Source: Diorhabda sublineata
Taxonomy: Eukaryota > Arthropoda > Insecta > Coleoptera > Chrysomelidae
Assembly: GCF_026230105.1 (NCBI RefSeq)
Contig: NC_079480.1
Span: 13,000,488 to 13,064,487 of the forward strand
DNA: 64,000 bases
Direction: 5' to 3'
Part shown: positions 1 to 10,860 of the stretch, piece by piece
Numbering within the stretch: the first letter of the stretch is position 1
Layout of the letters: each line of letters begins with the position of its first letter
Position numbers and translations under genes: made by a program
Notes under the pieces: model-generated
What the model saw: the letters and a program-made list of their open reading frames with translations, nothing else
What the model was told of the DNA's origin: nothing
The model's database searches: none

Positions 1-44
1 TATACATAGCATTTCGCGAGGTGTAACGTCACGTTTTTCTGATT

Positions 45-72
45 GGTGTTTAATGTCACGTGATTAAACGCC
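45..72. repeat. 28-bp near-perfect palindrome centred on CACGTG
   Basis: Arms GGTGTTTAAT (45-54) and ATTAAACGCC (63-72) are reverse complements with one mismatch around the self-complementary centre TCACGTGA. It may be a transposon fragment or an E-box-like site. No adjacent gene supports a regulatory role. Confidence 0.45.
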
Positions 73-560
73 TCATTTTGTCGATTTTATTTTCCAAAAA
101 TATTATTAATCTTTTATTACTTTTTATTTACTAATTATTATGGTTAATCATCAGAAACTCAAAGCCATCCGTTTTATTCTTAGTGGAAACAAGCTTATTA
201 TGTACCGGCGGTTATCTCCGTTATACATTCTGACACCCACTTATCATTAATTTTTTCCATGAGTTTTTCACTCATCAACCATGAATCAAACCTAACAAAA
301 ATTATCGACAAAACTGAAGGTCACTATTTAGAGGTCAAACGTTTGTTGTATAATATTTATAGATAGGAAACATGCAAATATATATTTATCAATATTTTCC
401 GAGTGGAATGTTGACAAGTAAAATAATAGTCCAAGAGCCAGCGATATTTTCAAGTGATTTTTAGTTAAAGTCTATTTTTTGGTAAAATACCTCCGATCGC
501 GGTTCCAAAGGAGTGGCAGAACATCACCAATCCTCGAAAACAAAAATGCGCGTCTTTTAT
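73..560. other. no gene seen
   Basis: AT-rich sequence with stops in every frame. A single partial motif (AGTCCAAG near 429) resembles the CCAAGTCCA repeats that begin at 568, so the left end of the adjacent element may lie here. I find no terminal inverted repeat to fix it. Confidence 0.4.
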
Positions 561-567
561 TTAATTT

Positions 568-734
568 TGGACAAGTCCATAAATTGAATTTCTTCAAAAA
601 AGGTGTTATTCATATAAATTTTCTGTACTGCAATGGACCAAGTCCAGTTTCACAATTTTACCGATAGATGGCTATAATACCACTACTGCAGTGACAATTT
701 ATTAAGTGTTCGGTGCCATAGTAAGCCAAGTCCA
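568..734. repeat. 5' cluster of CCAAGTCCA palindromic motifs
   Basis: Three related sites precede the gene: TGGACAAGTCCA at 568-579 (arms TGGAC/GTCCA with a 2-bp spacer), TGGACCAAGTCCA at 634-646 (same arms, 3-bp spacer) and CCAAGTCCA at 726-734. They lie upstream of the start codon at 827 and match the motif found after the gene. Confidence 0.6.
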
Positions 735-826
735 TTAGTTCTATTTTGACGTTGCGTGCTTTATCGCCAGGATTTTAATTGTTTTGACATTTTATTGCTT
801 ACTTTGAATGATTTTTGAGTGTTAAA

Positions 827-2750
827 ATGAATTCTGACGGTAAGTTAGGATAATAGCAATGAAATTGAGCTATTATTTTCAACAATAATATTGAAGATTC
901 TCGAATAATGAAATAAATCTGAAGACTAACTACCATTAGCCCAGTTGGTTCGTTTCAACGATGCTTCAATGGTGAGATGTCACTTAACATAAATCCTTAT
1001 AAAAATCTTTAACGATTTTTTATTTACTTTAGAAAGTCCTGAAAATATCACACTAGGTAGAAAAAGATCTAGAAACGAAGCCAGCTGGGTAAAAAATAAA
1101 CGAAAGGTCTTGAGTGGAAAAACGGATAAAACAGAGAAGAGAAAATGTATTCCTGCTAAAATGTTTGATCCAAATTTTGATTGTAAATACAAACGAAAAT
1201 GTGCTAGCAGCTTAAACCCGGAAGTTTTTCGAATCGTTTTGGAAATTAGTAGATTTTAGTAAATAGAATATATTTCTATATAGCTTCGTAAAAATGTCGA
1301 GAACCGCGGGAATGCGACCTAGGGATGATTCAGGGCGTGAAAAGAATTTTACTTTTGTTTATTCGATACGTATCAAAGAAGGCGATAAAACTGTATGCAA
1401 AAATTTTTTCCTCAATACACTATAATGTAGTTGGGGACGGCTGTATCATTGTTTGACTAAAGAAGAGGTTTTTGCAGTCATAGACTCCCGGGGAAAGAAC
1501 GTCCCAACAAATAAAATTGATGATTCTGATGTTGTTGCACACATAAAATCATTTCCATATTATCAGAGTCACTACAGCAGGAAGGATAACGAAAAAAGAC
1601 GATACTTTAATTCAAATTTGAACATAACGAAAATGTACGATCTTTATGTTCAAAAATGTTCTCAGGAAAATAAATATATAAAAATATTATTACAAGGTTT
1701 TCTCAACAAAATTTAATCTTCACTTTAAAGTTCCCAGCAAAGATACCTATCGCCAATGCGATGAGTTATTCCTTAAGATGCGTGCTGAAAGGAACTTGAG
1801 TGGCAAAAAAACCTGCATTTAGCTCGTGCTGAGCAAGCAAGAAGTGTTCTTAAGACCGATCAACAGAAGGCCTCTGACGATTTTTACGTCTGCACATTTG
1901 ATCTCCAAAAAGCGCTTCCGTTTCCCAAACTTTCGACATCTCTTGCCTACTACAAAAGGCAAATTAAATGTCTACAATTTTGCATACACTGCTTCAATAC
2001 CAAAACAGGTTTTATTTATGTTTGGGACGAAACTGAGAGTGGTAGAGGTTCTCAAGATGTAGCTGCAAGCATCTTAAAGAAAACACCTCTAACCATAGGA
2101 ATATAATTTTGTTCTCAGATTCTTGCACTGGTCAGAATCGCAACGTTAAGTTATCCCTTATGCTCCTCAAAGTTGTCCAGGATCCTACAATGGCTGCGGA
2201 GACGATTGACCTGAAATTTTTAGTTTCTGGGCATTCGTTCCTTCCCAAAGACTCAGAGTTGGGCATAGTAGAATCATCAAGTAAAAAAAATCCAAATATT
2301 TCCGTTCCTAAAGGTTGGTTTGACGTTATAAAGAATGCATAAATAGGAGCCTCGTTTCAAGACGATTCAAATGCAACGGAATGAGTTTTTTAAGTACATC
2401 GGCATTAGAAGATGCTATTACAAATAGAAAAAAGGACACAGATAACTTGCCTTTTAGTTGACTTCGCTTTTAAAGGGGCCATGAGTTTAAAATTTTCGTA
2501 TTCTAGACGTGGAAGAAACTAGTGGTGCCGGAAGAAAAAAAATTACATCTTTGAATCGCGTCAACCAAGACTGTCTTAACATTACACGGTGACCTGTAAC
2601 TGCTGCCAAAAAGAAAGATATGATTGATCTTCTACCTTATATTCCACCAGTACACCACGGTTATTTTAAAAACTTACCTCCACAAGAAGCGCGATACAAC
2701 CAATCGAACTCGCTGAAGACGAAATTGTTCTCGATGATGATACTAATTAA
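827..2750 (+). pseudogene. decayed arthropod gene with DUF7869-type C-terminal region
   Basis: The gene starts at ATG 827 with a 13-bp first exon (MNSD plus one base). A GTAAGT donor follows at 840 and an acceptor AG lies at 1031-1032. The exons join in frame to a basic N-terminus (GRKRSRNEASWVKNKRK) ending at a stop at 1257-1259. Downstream blocks keep the family order but lie in different frames: VCKNFFLNTL (about 1400), HYSR and LNITKMYDLYVQKC (1453-1716), YVCTFDLQKALPFP (about 1890), FIYVWDETESGRG (about 2010), FSDSCTGQNRN (about 2112), VSGHSFLPKDSELG (about 2225), DLLPYIPPVHHGYF (about 2620) and an acidic tail ending at TAA 2748-2750. At least five frameshifts or stops separate them. The SDSC-GQN block suggests an RNase H-like fold, which is inference. 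The family name is from memory and should be treated as likely, not proven. Confidence 0.72.
840..1032 (+). other. first intron of the 827-2750 gene remnant
   Basis: It begins GGTAAGTT and ends TTTACTTTAG. Removing it joins GAC-G to AA-AGT, a phase-1 junction that gives an uninterrupted reading frame into the basic N-terminal block. A recognisable intron argues against a retrotransposed copy. Confidence 0.6.
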
Positions 2751-2833
2751 TGATAAAACTTAGTTGTAATGCTTACTTTTTCAAGTTGTCTATTTATTTA
2801 TACTTTTTACAAAATGTCCACTGGGAAAGTGAA

Positions 2834-2972
2834 CCAAGTCCAGTAGAATGATGAAAAATTAAATCGATTAGGTGTAAAAAATATCAGTTAAGAACTAGTA
2901 TTAAAGTTAAAGTCAAAGCTGGGTAATGGATTTCTAATGCTGTTTTCTCAAAATCACATATTATGGACTTGG
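2834..2972. repeat. 3' cluster of CCAAGTCCA motifs, both orientations
   Basis: CCAAGTCCA at 2834-2842 and its inverse TGGACTTGG at 2964-2972 lie after the gene remnant and match the motif cluster before it. The opposite orientation of the last copy fits a subterminal inverted arrangement. Confidence 0.6.
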
Positions 2973-2999
2973 TCTACCTCAGCTTTGAACCCCTCAAGT

Positions 3000-4110
3000 C
3001 TAAATGAAATTAACATCATCAGTAGTGTCACTTCAGTCAAAAAAAATTTTTTTAAAGCTGTTTGTAGATTTTACATTACATTTTACATCATTAATCAGTT
3101 AAGATATCTTCAAACTATATATAAAACGAATTTGGTACCCTAAGTACCGAATTAACTGAACCAGAAAACATTTCATTTATAATCTTTTTTATTTTGGTTT
3201 TCTGCAAAATTATCATTTATGAGCTTATGGCATTATTGAACTAGAAGTGAGATGTTATGAAAGCAATATTATTATTCATTTTTACTGTGTTATTGACTCG
3301 ATTATTTCATGATATTCGGCAGTACAAAATGGCGGATCTATTTGACTTGAACGTCTTGTATGTGCGCCATTACGTCGTGACCTAAATAATTATGTTGTGA
3401 ATGTGAATTTAGGATGTTGGTATTAAAACAAAACATTCATTTACCTTTTGAATTCGTATTTTAATACTTACACATTAATTAATTACCTCTCCTCTATCCC
3501 TACGCCACTCCATCCGAATCTTGAGCTTATTGTAAATTATTGGGTTGCAAAATTGGATTGTATGAGGTATTAACCCCAAAATATACCATCTTATTCCTCG
3601 TACAGACTCCTTTATGAATCCCGACACTTTGGGGTTTAAAAATAAAGATATATCGTACTCATTATCCATAAAAATATTATAAAATCAGATACCTTTTTAT
3701 AATAACTCGTAAAAGTGATGATTAAGTCATTATTCAAAGAGATTATAAAATTTGGAATATAATCAAACAAACCGTCGAGTAGCGTAAATCAAACATTAAT
3801 ATTTTCGCTGTTCAGTATTCATTTCCATCCATAAATTTACAAACATTCTCTTTGATTGACTAATAACTATTCGTCTACACACTTCATATTATGTTTACAC
3901 TTCATTTCGAAAGATTGATCACCGAATTCAAATTTGATACTTTATTATCCGGCGTAATAATTTATATTTAGTTTTTATGTCGTGTCGCGCCATCTACGAT
4001 GCCTCTACGAAAACGAAAGTTGATGCGTTCGAACGGAGATGGCGACATAATAGTTGGATGCGCTTGGAAAGATTAGATATTCATTGAATCCACAAATAGT
4101 CCAGTAAAAG
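3000..4110. other. no gene seen
   Basis: AT-rich with only short chance reading frames. Around 3985-4045 the pair CGCGCCATCT and AGATGGCGACA forms a weak inverted repeat that may be a MITE remnant. Confidence 0.4.
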
Positions 4111-4114
4111 ACCA

Positions 4115-5035
4115 TATTATAAGGTTGGAAACTAAGTATTTTCGCTTTTCACTGATAGAGAGCCTTGTTTTGTTTTTTGAATAAATTATGTTAGTGCTGT
4201 ACTTTGCCTTCTGTCACGTGATACTGGTCACATTGACGCAACTTTAGAAGCAAGTAAAGAAAGCTATTAGTTAAGGGTGGAAACGAACATTTTCGGCATA
4301 TTTTACATGTCACAATTGGTTTAAAATATTCAGTTCTGGAGATTTTTTTTCCCTCAAAGATGAACAACGTTCTGGTCGGCCTACTGAAATTGATAGTGAC
4401 CAAATCAAAGACATAATTGAAGAGGATCATCATACAACTGTTCTAGAGGTTGCGAAGAGGCTACATGTATCGCAAAAACATTTGAAATGTCTTATGCTAA
4501 TTAGAAGCTTGATATTTGGGTTGAATTTGGAATTATTTAACACAAATGATCAACATTTGCGATATGCACCTTAAACGAAATGAAACTGACCCTTTCTTGA
4601 AAAAAATCATCTTTGGTGATGAAAAATGGATAGTGTACAGTCACATGGAAAGATGAAAAACAACAAAAAAGCTCATACTGACAGTTTGGTAGGTTTACAA
4701 AGGTTTTGTGTTTTTTGAGCTGCTTTAAAGGAACTAAACGATGAATTCTGATGTCAACTGTAGACAATTAATGAAACTGGATGAAGCAATCAAAGAAAAA
4801 CGACCAGGTAATGAAGCAAGGCCTCACACATCTTTGGTAACCCGTAGCAAACTATTCCTTCAATCACCCCTGGTTCAGTTTTTTGCTGATAAGGACCAGA
4901 CATTTTATGAGCGCTGAATCATGAAGCTGAAAGAAAGATTACAAAAGGTCATTGAGCGAAATGGAAAATATATAATTGATTAAAAACTATTCTATTTTAT
5001 ATTACAAAACCAAAATTACCTGGTCGCCAACCAAA
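4115..5035 (+). mobile_element. mariner element, internally deleted (mellifera-type ends)
   Basis: The left end carries GGTTGGAAACTAAGTA (about 4121) and the right end CGCCAACCAAAAA (about 5022), which resemble the GGTTGGCAACTAAGT ends of mellifera-subfamily mariners. Between them are transposase blocks in order: WFKIFSSGDF (about 4320), DEQRSGRPTEID (about 4360), the helix-turn-helix HTTVLEVAKRLHVSQ (about 4430), catalytic FGDEKWIVYSH (about 4612), then ADKDQTFYER and KVIERNGKYIID (about 4885-4980). The segment with the second and third catalytic Asp, including the usual PDLAPSD, is missing. The length of about 0.9 kb against about 1.3 kb for intact elements fits an internal deletion. Multiple stops make it inactive. 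Confidence 0.8.
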
Positions 5036-5449
5036 AATTTTTTTGTTTGTTACCATAACTTTGAAACTTTTTGTATCTGTTGTTTGGGTGGAGTGGGACA
5101 AATTGGTAATTTCATTATAATCAATAGTTTTCATCATATAATTAGCGAAAAAAAATTGTTAGAAAAAAATAATGGGTCACTTGATGCGCCGGACATGCCA
5201 AATATGTCAAATTTATGAAAACAAAAAATTCATTGCCAAACAGCGAATTCTATATACAGAATCTACCATAAAAAAATTTGCAATAACGTGGTAACCTTGT
5301 TGGACAATTTCCTGCAAATCTTTTATTTACCACCACATATTTCATTTTGATTTTGTACTGTTTCTTCACTTGTGGAATCCGGCTTTTTACAAAGAAGGTA
5401 AAAAATACTATTAAACATTTTAAAAAATACTATTACACTGGAAATTGTA

Positions 5450-5665
5450 GATGTCTGTCATAACATGAGGATGCGAAACTCGAAACTGGCAATGGGAAGG
5501 ATATTTGATACATAGTATCCACGAGACATGAAAAGACCTAGGAGAAGACCAAACCTTAAATAGAGAGGACCATGATATAAAGAAGCCTGCAGGAATAGCT
5601 TGGGCAATATTAATCAACGATAGAAATCAATTGGCTCCAATGAAGGACCAATACATAAATATTAG
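5450..5665 (+). pseudogene. non-LTR retrotransposon reverse transcriptase C-terminal tail
   Basis: Reading across stops gives PRDMKRPRRRPN, then AGIAWAILINDRNQLAPM and KDQYIN. This matches the usual C-terminus of RTE/Jockey-like pol proteins (R-R-GRP-RW, then AG-W-A-DR-W--EAYI). No upstream domain is present, as expected for a 5'-truncated copy. Confidence 0.6.
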
Positions 5666-5669
5666 GGTG

Positions 5670-6600
5670 ATTCATTTCTAGTGATGCAAACGATACATCA
5701 TCGATGTTTGTCGATATATCGAGGACATCGCTTCTCAGTCTCATTGCTTTGTTTTTTTAATACCTAACAGTTAATAACAAAAGTTAGGAACAGGAACAGT
5801 TAGGTCAGGACAGGTACCTCTTGATCCATCCTTGAAGGCATACATCTATATAGAATGTTGAGTTTGTCCAAGATAAAATAGCTCGGGCTCAAATTGCAAT
5901 AAATGTAACTGATGATTGGCAGATAATCACGATTATTATACTAAAACCAGTTCCTTATATACAAATCCATTTTAAAACTTGCATCATAGCATCTTGCTTG
6001 GGGGCTTAGCCAGTAACTAAACCCCAATAAAAAGTGTTATAGTCCATAGTAGCCGGTCCATGGTACGTCCCTAATTGAATAATAGGGAGATTATTTGAAG
6101 TTTCCAAACAAAAAAGAAGAAATCAGCAAATATGAAGAAAGCCTAAGTGTGCAGAATTGTTTTCTAGTGAACTGTACAGTACCAGTGGTGAAGCTTTTTA
6201 AGCCAACCCACTTAATTAACCAGATTCTAAACGTTTGTAGATGAACTTTTGTATAAGTTGGTCAGTTTTTAAAAAGAAAATACTGGAGGAAATACTCCCA
6301 AAAATGTCACATTCATAATGAAGTATATAAAAAGGAGCGTCAATGCAAGTGAAGAGACAGTCAGAGATGACTGAAAGGTCAATTATACATGCTTCAACGA
6401 TTCATGGAGTTGGTGTCCATTGTAGAAAGGATACCTTTGATTTGACTCCAGCTGAAGCTTCATCAGTGGTGTCAAGCAGTGAATTGATGATGAAATTAGT
6501 GTGCCCATCTGAGAAATTGACAAAATAGTTTTCTGAAGACAGTTATGTAAAGGTAAACAAAGTTATTCCGCTAGTTAGCTGTGTATGTGAAGTATTGGAG
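5670..6600. other. no confident gene; short palindromic tract near 5690
   Basis: CGATACATCATCGATG and GTCGATATATCGAGG (about 5690-5725) are self-complementary tracts of the kind seen at transposon ends. The rest, including a 61-residue frame at 6343-6528, has no recognisable domain. Confidence 0.35.
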
Positions 6601-6979
6601 AACATCGATTAAATAATACTTCAATTTGAAGAAGGAATCAAAGAAACAACTAGCCTCAGAAACCGGAGCCGAGACATCAACAACAAAAAGAATAATGAGA
6701 ACCACAGAGATGAAAATAATGCGAAACATCAATGGAGTCACCCTCAAGGACTGAATAAGGAGTGATGATATAAGAGAAGAATTGGGTATACAGGATGTGG
6801 TGAGATGGGTCAGGGCACTAAACTCAGAGACCGAACACACACAGACCTGTAGGCAGGCCACCAAAGAAATGGTACGAGACCTGGAGTTCAGCTTCTCAGG
6901 AAGATCCAGGAAGAGGGCCAAACGTACAGGATTGAACAGGACCCGGTCCTATGGAAAGATGAAGAAGAAGAAGAACTAA
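6600..6979 (+). pseudogene. LINE reverse transcriptase C-terminal tail
   Basis: A stop-containing frame reads TKRIMRTTEMKIMRNING, then LKD-IRSDDIREELGIQ. A shifted frame reads RPVGRPPKKWYETW near 6850. This is the 'thumb to C-terminus' pattern of RTE-like pol proteins (E-LR-I-G---D-IRN--IR---G, then GRP-KRW). It ends in a GAAGAAGAAG tract at about 6960-6977, typical of LINE 3' ends. A related tail lies at 15,128-15,540. Confidence 0.65.
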
Positions 6980-7047
6980 CCAGAAGATTTGATACTTTAG
7001 ACTTAGAGCTTACCTCAATCATAGTTATCTCAACAACTCTTGACCGC

Positions 7048-7162
7048 AGATAAACTGTTTACCTTCAGTCTCTGAAGACGATAACTTGGTTATCGAAACG
7101 CATGTCCGACAGTTTAATTGTGATTGTTGGTATAAACAGTGTGTTCAGTATGATTATTACCA
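7048..7162. repeat. foldback repeat, copy A (right arm only)
   Basis: Reads ACCTTCAGTCTCTGAAGACG, then ATAACTTGGTTATCGAAACG, then an ACAGTGTAATTG-like tract and CAGTGTGTTCAGTATGA. The same arm recurs, direct or inverted, at 10,861-10,995, 19,881-20,100 and 32,671-32,812. Confidence 0.7.
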
Positions 7163-7229
7163 ACGAGTCCAGAATTCCAACATATAAGAACAGTTTAAAT
7201 TGCTGCAGGCTGGATATTGTAAGAACTTT

Positions 7230-7935
7230 CCATACAGAATAAATTTTCAATTTTCGTTTACTCTCAAAGGACTTGAACTTTTATAGATTTTCATTTAAAT
7301 TCGTCAAGGCAAATATCTAAAATATATGAAACAACGCCCTCTAACATTCATGCTACTAATTAAATTGCTTAGAACTTCTAAATTTTCTATTGCTAAACAA
7401 AAGCTTTTTTCAAGTTTGTGAAATGAAAAACCTGCAGAATTAGTTGAAGAATTCGAATATCGGAAGTAAAATTCCACTAGATTGGTCAAATTTTTAAAAA
7501 TTTTGTTAAAATAACTTTCACGTATTTTTCGGGGTCACTTTTGTTTTCCCCGAATCTTTAAAATATAATCCGATCTTTAGATATCTCTGACGGTTTTTCT
7601 TCGTTGTCCACCCGGTACTAAATATTTTATTAACCGCAAATATTTAATAATATTTGTTAAAGTCACTTTCTACTTAGAATTACGGTTTTTTTTCTTCTGT
7701 ATAACCGGCCCAATTGTGGCATCGAACTGTAGTTTACGTTTTTATGTTGTAAAAAAATAATAAAATATATTGTGTTACGACGTCTAGTATTTCACTGTAT
7801 AATTTATTATAACATTGCATTGAATATCAATTAGATAACTTTCGATTATTACAAAAAGAAACCGCAGAAATTACACAGAAACATTTTGTTTCCATGATCA
7901 TTTTTATTTAAATATCAATTTCTTCGTTTTTATTT
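7230..7935. other. no gene seen
   Basis: AT-rich, with no coding similarity recognised on either strand. Confidence 0.4.
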
Positions 7936-7937
7936 CT

Positions 7938-8343
7938 TGTTCTTGTTATTCTAACACATCCAGAGCACTACATCTGGGAGCGCTTGAAATAGAAGACGAA
8001 GATCTCTGGCAATTGAAGCCATCTCACCTTCTGGACTTTTTAAAAGGAGTGGGATGAATGGATCAGCTGTAAACAATGGATCTTTTGGATCGCAGTGTAT
8101 ACGAGACCCCAAATCCATATACAGAGTTAGATTTATATATGAAACGTCTCAATACATTGTTATCAGATCTTCCCTTTTTTTTCGGAAAAATTATGAACTT
8201 TGTTATTTCAAATGGATCACCCCGTATATTTTTCGCTTTCCGAAATCCTTAAGAAATACTCATATAATGTTTCCTATACCTTAATGGTGATAGGCGTAAA
8301 AGTCAACAAGAAACGTGTAATAATTTATATCCTAACCGAAATC
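7938..8343. repeat. left arm of a 1.25-kb inverted duplication
   Basis: The reverse complement of 8895-9193 aligns across this arm. Shared tracts include LINE-tail coding, GATCAGCTGTAAACA, GTATACGAGA, CATATACAGAGTTAG and AAATCCTTAAGAAATACTCA, then GGTGATAGGCGTAAAAGTCA and TTTATATCCTAACC. This arm has two extra segments, at about 7963-7993 and 8165-8215. Both arms contain the same junction between a LINE 3' end and the N-terminal coding region of a DUF4817 transposase. Confidence 0.75.
7979..8054 (+). pseudogene. LINE RNase H-side C-terminus (3' end of ORF2)
   Basis: The frame EDEDLWQLKPSHLLDFLKG ends in VG and a stop at 8052-8054. HLL-FLK just before the stop is the usual end of Jockey-like ORF2 proteins. 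A related tail occurs on the opposite strand at 52,850-53,330, sharing the downstream GGATC-TTTGG-TCGCAGTGTA tract. Confidence 0.6.
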
Positions 8344-8344
8344 A

Positions 8345-8990
8345 CTCTATATATTTTGTGTTTCTAGAAATCCTTAATGGAAAATGGACCAATTATTTTT
8401 TCGCCTATTATTCCATCCCATATATTTAGTTTTTCGGGATATTGGGTGTGGGATTCACGCGTCCAACAAGGATTGTTACGTGACCAGTATCCACAATTAT
8501 GACGATTTACATTTCCATTAATACAAAAAGCGGCCTCATCGCAAATCATAACATTACTTAAAAACTTTGGATGGTTTTGATTATGACATTTTTCCATCAT
8601 TAGGTCTGCAAACTGTTCACGTCTATTAAAATCGTCATCTTACAACTCTTGAACCAACGTTACTTTGTATGTATGGAAAACGTAAAATTTTCATTGCGGA
8701 CGTTAGCGAAATATCAAGTTCCCTGGATATTGATCTAGTGCTAAAGCGTGGATCCTCTTCTAACGGGACACAAACATCTAAAGATTTGTTTTCAGTTGAC
8801 ACAGTTTTCTGCACCCTGATTTGGATAATTTGACTGAACCAGTTTCCTCAAACTTTTTTACTAATTTACTAATAGTAGATCTTGTTACGGGATTTTGGTT
8901 AGGATATAAATTATTACACGTTTCTTGTTGACTTTTACGCCTATCACCATTTAGGTATAGGAAACATTATATGAGTATTTCTTAAGGATT
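8345..8990 (-). pseudogene. DUF4817/DDE-type transposase remnant
   Basis: Read on the minus strand: NLYPNQNPVTRSTISKLV and KKFEETGSVKLSKSG form the helix-turn-helix of DUF4817 proteins. They are followed by LVQEL-DDDFNRREQFADLM and a 78-residue open stretch (8364-8600) with ICDEAAFCINGNVNRHNCGY, RNNPCWTRESHTQYPEK and IWDGIIGEKIIGPF. The first catalytic Asp is kept (CDEAAF). The region carrying the later catalytic residues is absent. The remnant sits as the loop between the two inverted arms. Confidence 0.75.
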
Positions 8991-9193
8991 TCGAATCGAT
9001 ATCTGACATCAATGTATCGAGGCCATACATAAAACTAACTCTGTATATGGATTTGAGATCTCGTATACACTGCGACCCAAAAGATCTAGTGTTTACAGCT
9101 GATCCAATCATCCCACTCCTTTTAAAAAGTCTATAATGTGGGATGGCTTTAATTGCCAGAAATTTTCGTCTTCTATTTGTTAGAATAACAAGA
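8895..9193. repeat. right arm of the 1.25-kb inverted duplication
   Basis: Mirror of 7938-8343. On the minus strand it begins with a LINE tail (GAAGACGAAAATTTCTGGC...) and runs into NGDRRKSQQETCNNLYPNQN, the N-terminal coding of the DUF4817 transposase. Arm identity is high (most 20-base stretches differ at 0-3 sites by eye). Confidence 0.75.
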
Positions 9194-9205
9194 ACGAAAC
9201 TTTTT

Positions 9206-9275
9206 TACTAATTTACTTGTTATGGGATTTCGTTTAGGATATAAATTATTAAAGATATTACACGTTTCGCGCGCC
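9206..9275 (-). repeat. third copy of the DUF4817 N-terminal coding segment
   Basis: On the minus strand CGTGTAAT...TTTATATCCTAAACGAAAT and GTAAATTAGTAAAAAAGTTT repeat the segment at about 8850-8926. It lies on the far side of the right-arm LINE tail, so the LINE tail is bracketed by two copies of transposase sequence in the same orientation. Confidence 0.6.
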
Positions 9276-9279
9276 ATTG

Positions 9280-10280
9280 GTTAAAGTTTGTTTATATGAA
9301 AATATTACCATGACCATATTGGTCACCAAATTTGAAAAAAAAATTTGAAGGCGTTCTTGATTCATGGAAAATGTTTGATTTTGATAAAAAATTTTGAACA
9401 CCCTATATCTCAGCAATTAGGCCCCGTAAGGGTTCGTATTTAAAACTAATCATTTATTGAGATCTCTCTGTGGTAGAGTGTTGTCGGTCGAATATAAATA
9501 CACCCTGTAGGTATTATTTATCTTGAATTTATCTAAAGAGACGCGGATTTCATAGCCCGAATGTTTTTTTCTATCCCAACAAGAAAATCATTACATTAGT
9601 AGAATTAGAATGAACATGTATTATCAGTTGAACGCGTTGGCGTTAGCTAATTGTGTATAACACGGCTTTCTAATAGAGAAATATAACACATTAGAAGACT
9701 TGACACTAATATCGAAAACGGTGACTCATAATATTGAGTTTAGTCTAGCGACACACTTCCGATAGGGCAAACCGTACGATATAAAGATCATAAACAAGAG
9801 AAACTGATTTTCTAATTAAGATCATTATCATATCGGAGTTTTATTTTCTTTTAATAAACGTGATTTATTCAGGTTGATTGTCTTTTTAAATCGATTTATA
9901 CAGTGTGTCGCGTATTCAAGAAAACACTCCTTCGTATTATCGTTATCTAAATTATAATAATTTGTTTCGTTAGACATAAATACAGAGTGTGTCTTATAAG
10001 TAACGGCCGTTTTCATGTGTGAAAATTCCTTCGTAAGAGGACTTACTTTTTTTTAATGACGACGCAGTACCTAAAGCCAGGAAAATATTTTAGATTGAAG
10101 GGAAATATACAGTTTTTGTGTACGAAAAAATTTTCAAAAATGTACCTGAGCTAATACCAGTTATCGATTATTTATTGCTCTTTTATAATTATAAGCTGTA
10201 CATAACGTTGCACACTAGTTTTGTTATCCACAGTCTAAGGTTAGGTTAGGTCATGAAATTTCAACCAATCACTTTAAATT
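9280..10280. other. no gene; two CACCCTGTA-type motifs
   Basis: ACACCCTATAT (9398-9408) and CACCCTGTAG (9501-9510) resemble ends of DUF4817-type elements that recur over the window. A GGTTAGGTTAGG pair lies near 10,222. I see no coding sequence. Confidence 0.4.
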
Positions 10281-10284
10281 TATC

Positions 10285-10600
10285 CCCATCCATGGTAGTT
10301 TTCCAAACACGATTCACAAGTCGATGGTAACGATAGTTAAATTGAACGAATTATACTTCGAATTGCATCCTCATCCACCGTATAGTCCAGATCTGGCCCC
10401 CAGTGACTACTTCGTTGATCTCAAAAAATACTCGCCGGTAAGAAATTTAGTTCAAATGAGGAAGCAACTGGCAAAAGACAAAATCCTTCTATAAGCAGGA
10501 CATAGAGAATTTAGAAAAGCGTTGGAATGATTGTATTGTTCTTGAAAGAGACTACTGCTACTACGATTTTTAGTATAAAAATTATTTTTCTTAGTTAGTC
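10285..10600 (+). pseudogene. mariner transposase C-terminal fragment
   Basis: HKSMVTIVKLNELYFELHP is followed by PPYSPDLAPSDYF, the motif with the third catalytic Asp. After a frameshift come traces of the C-terminus (YKQDIENLEKRWNDCIV and ERDYC). The N-terminal two thirds are missing. The HPPYSPDLAPSDY core is intact although the flanks are not. Confidence 0.8.
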
Positions 10601-10860
10601 ACACGATTTGTTAAGTAATGTGTTAAATAGTCCCGATTTCGCTAACAACGATATCGAAACTCGAAAAATTTGTAATTTTTTCTACTCTTTCTATAAGGAT
10701 TGCTTCAAAATACTGCTCTGAGCAAAGCTACAATGCACAGTTAATACTATTTCCAAATATTGCCCTTATAAGAAAACATTTTACTGCCCCTTGTAACCTT
10801 TTTCGATAAAGGACCGCTAGAATTATCCTCAGCACAAATAATAATTTCGTCCTTCCCTCG

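Larger units (their letters stand above)
560..2980 (+). mobile_element. putative DNA transposon carrying a DUF7869-type gene, boundaries uncertain
   Basis: A decayed gene (827-2750) is flanked by copies of one short palindromic motif: three before the gene and two after it, with none seen inside the gene. Subterminal repeats on both sides of a transposase-like gene are the usual layout of transposase-binding sites in cut-and-paste elements. I could not find terminal inverted repeats or a target duplication, so the limits given only enclose the motifs. The mobile nature is inferred from this layout and from the family's scattered, multicopy occurrence in arthropod genomes. Confidence 0.45.

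Noticed and set aside
6343..6528. IIHASTIHGVG phrase resembling the N-terminal motif of DEG/ENaC channels
   Set aside because: Only about ten residues fit, no membrane segment follows, and the neighbourhood is retrotransposon debris.
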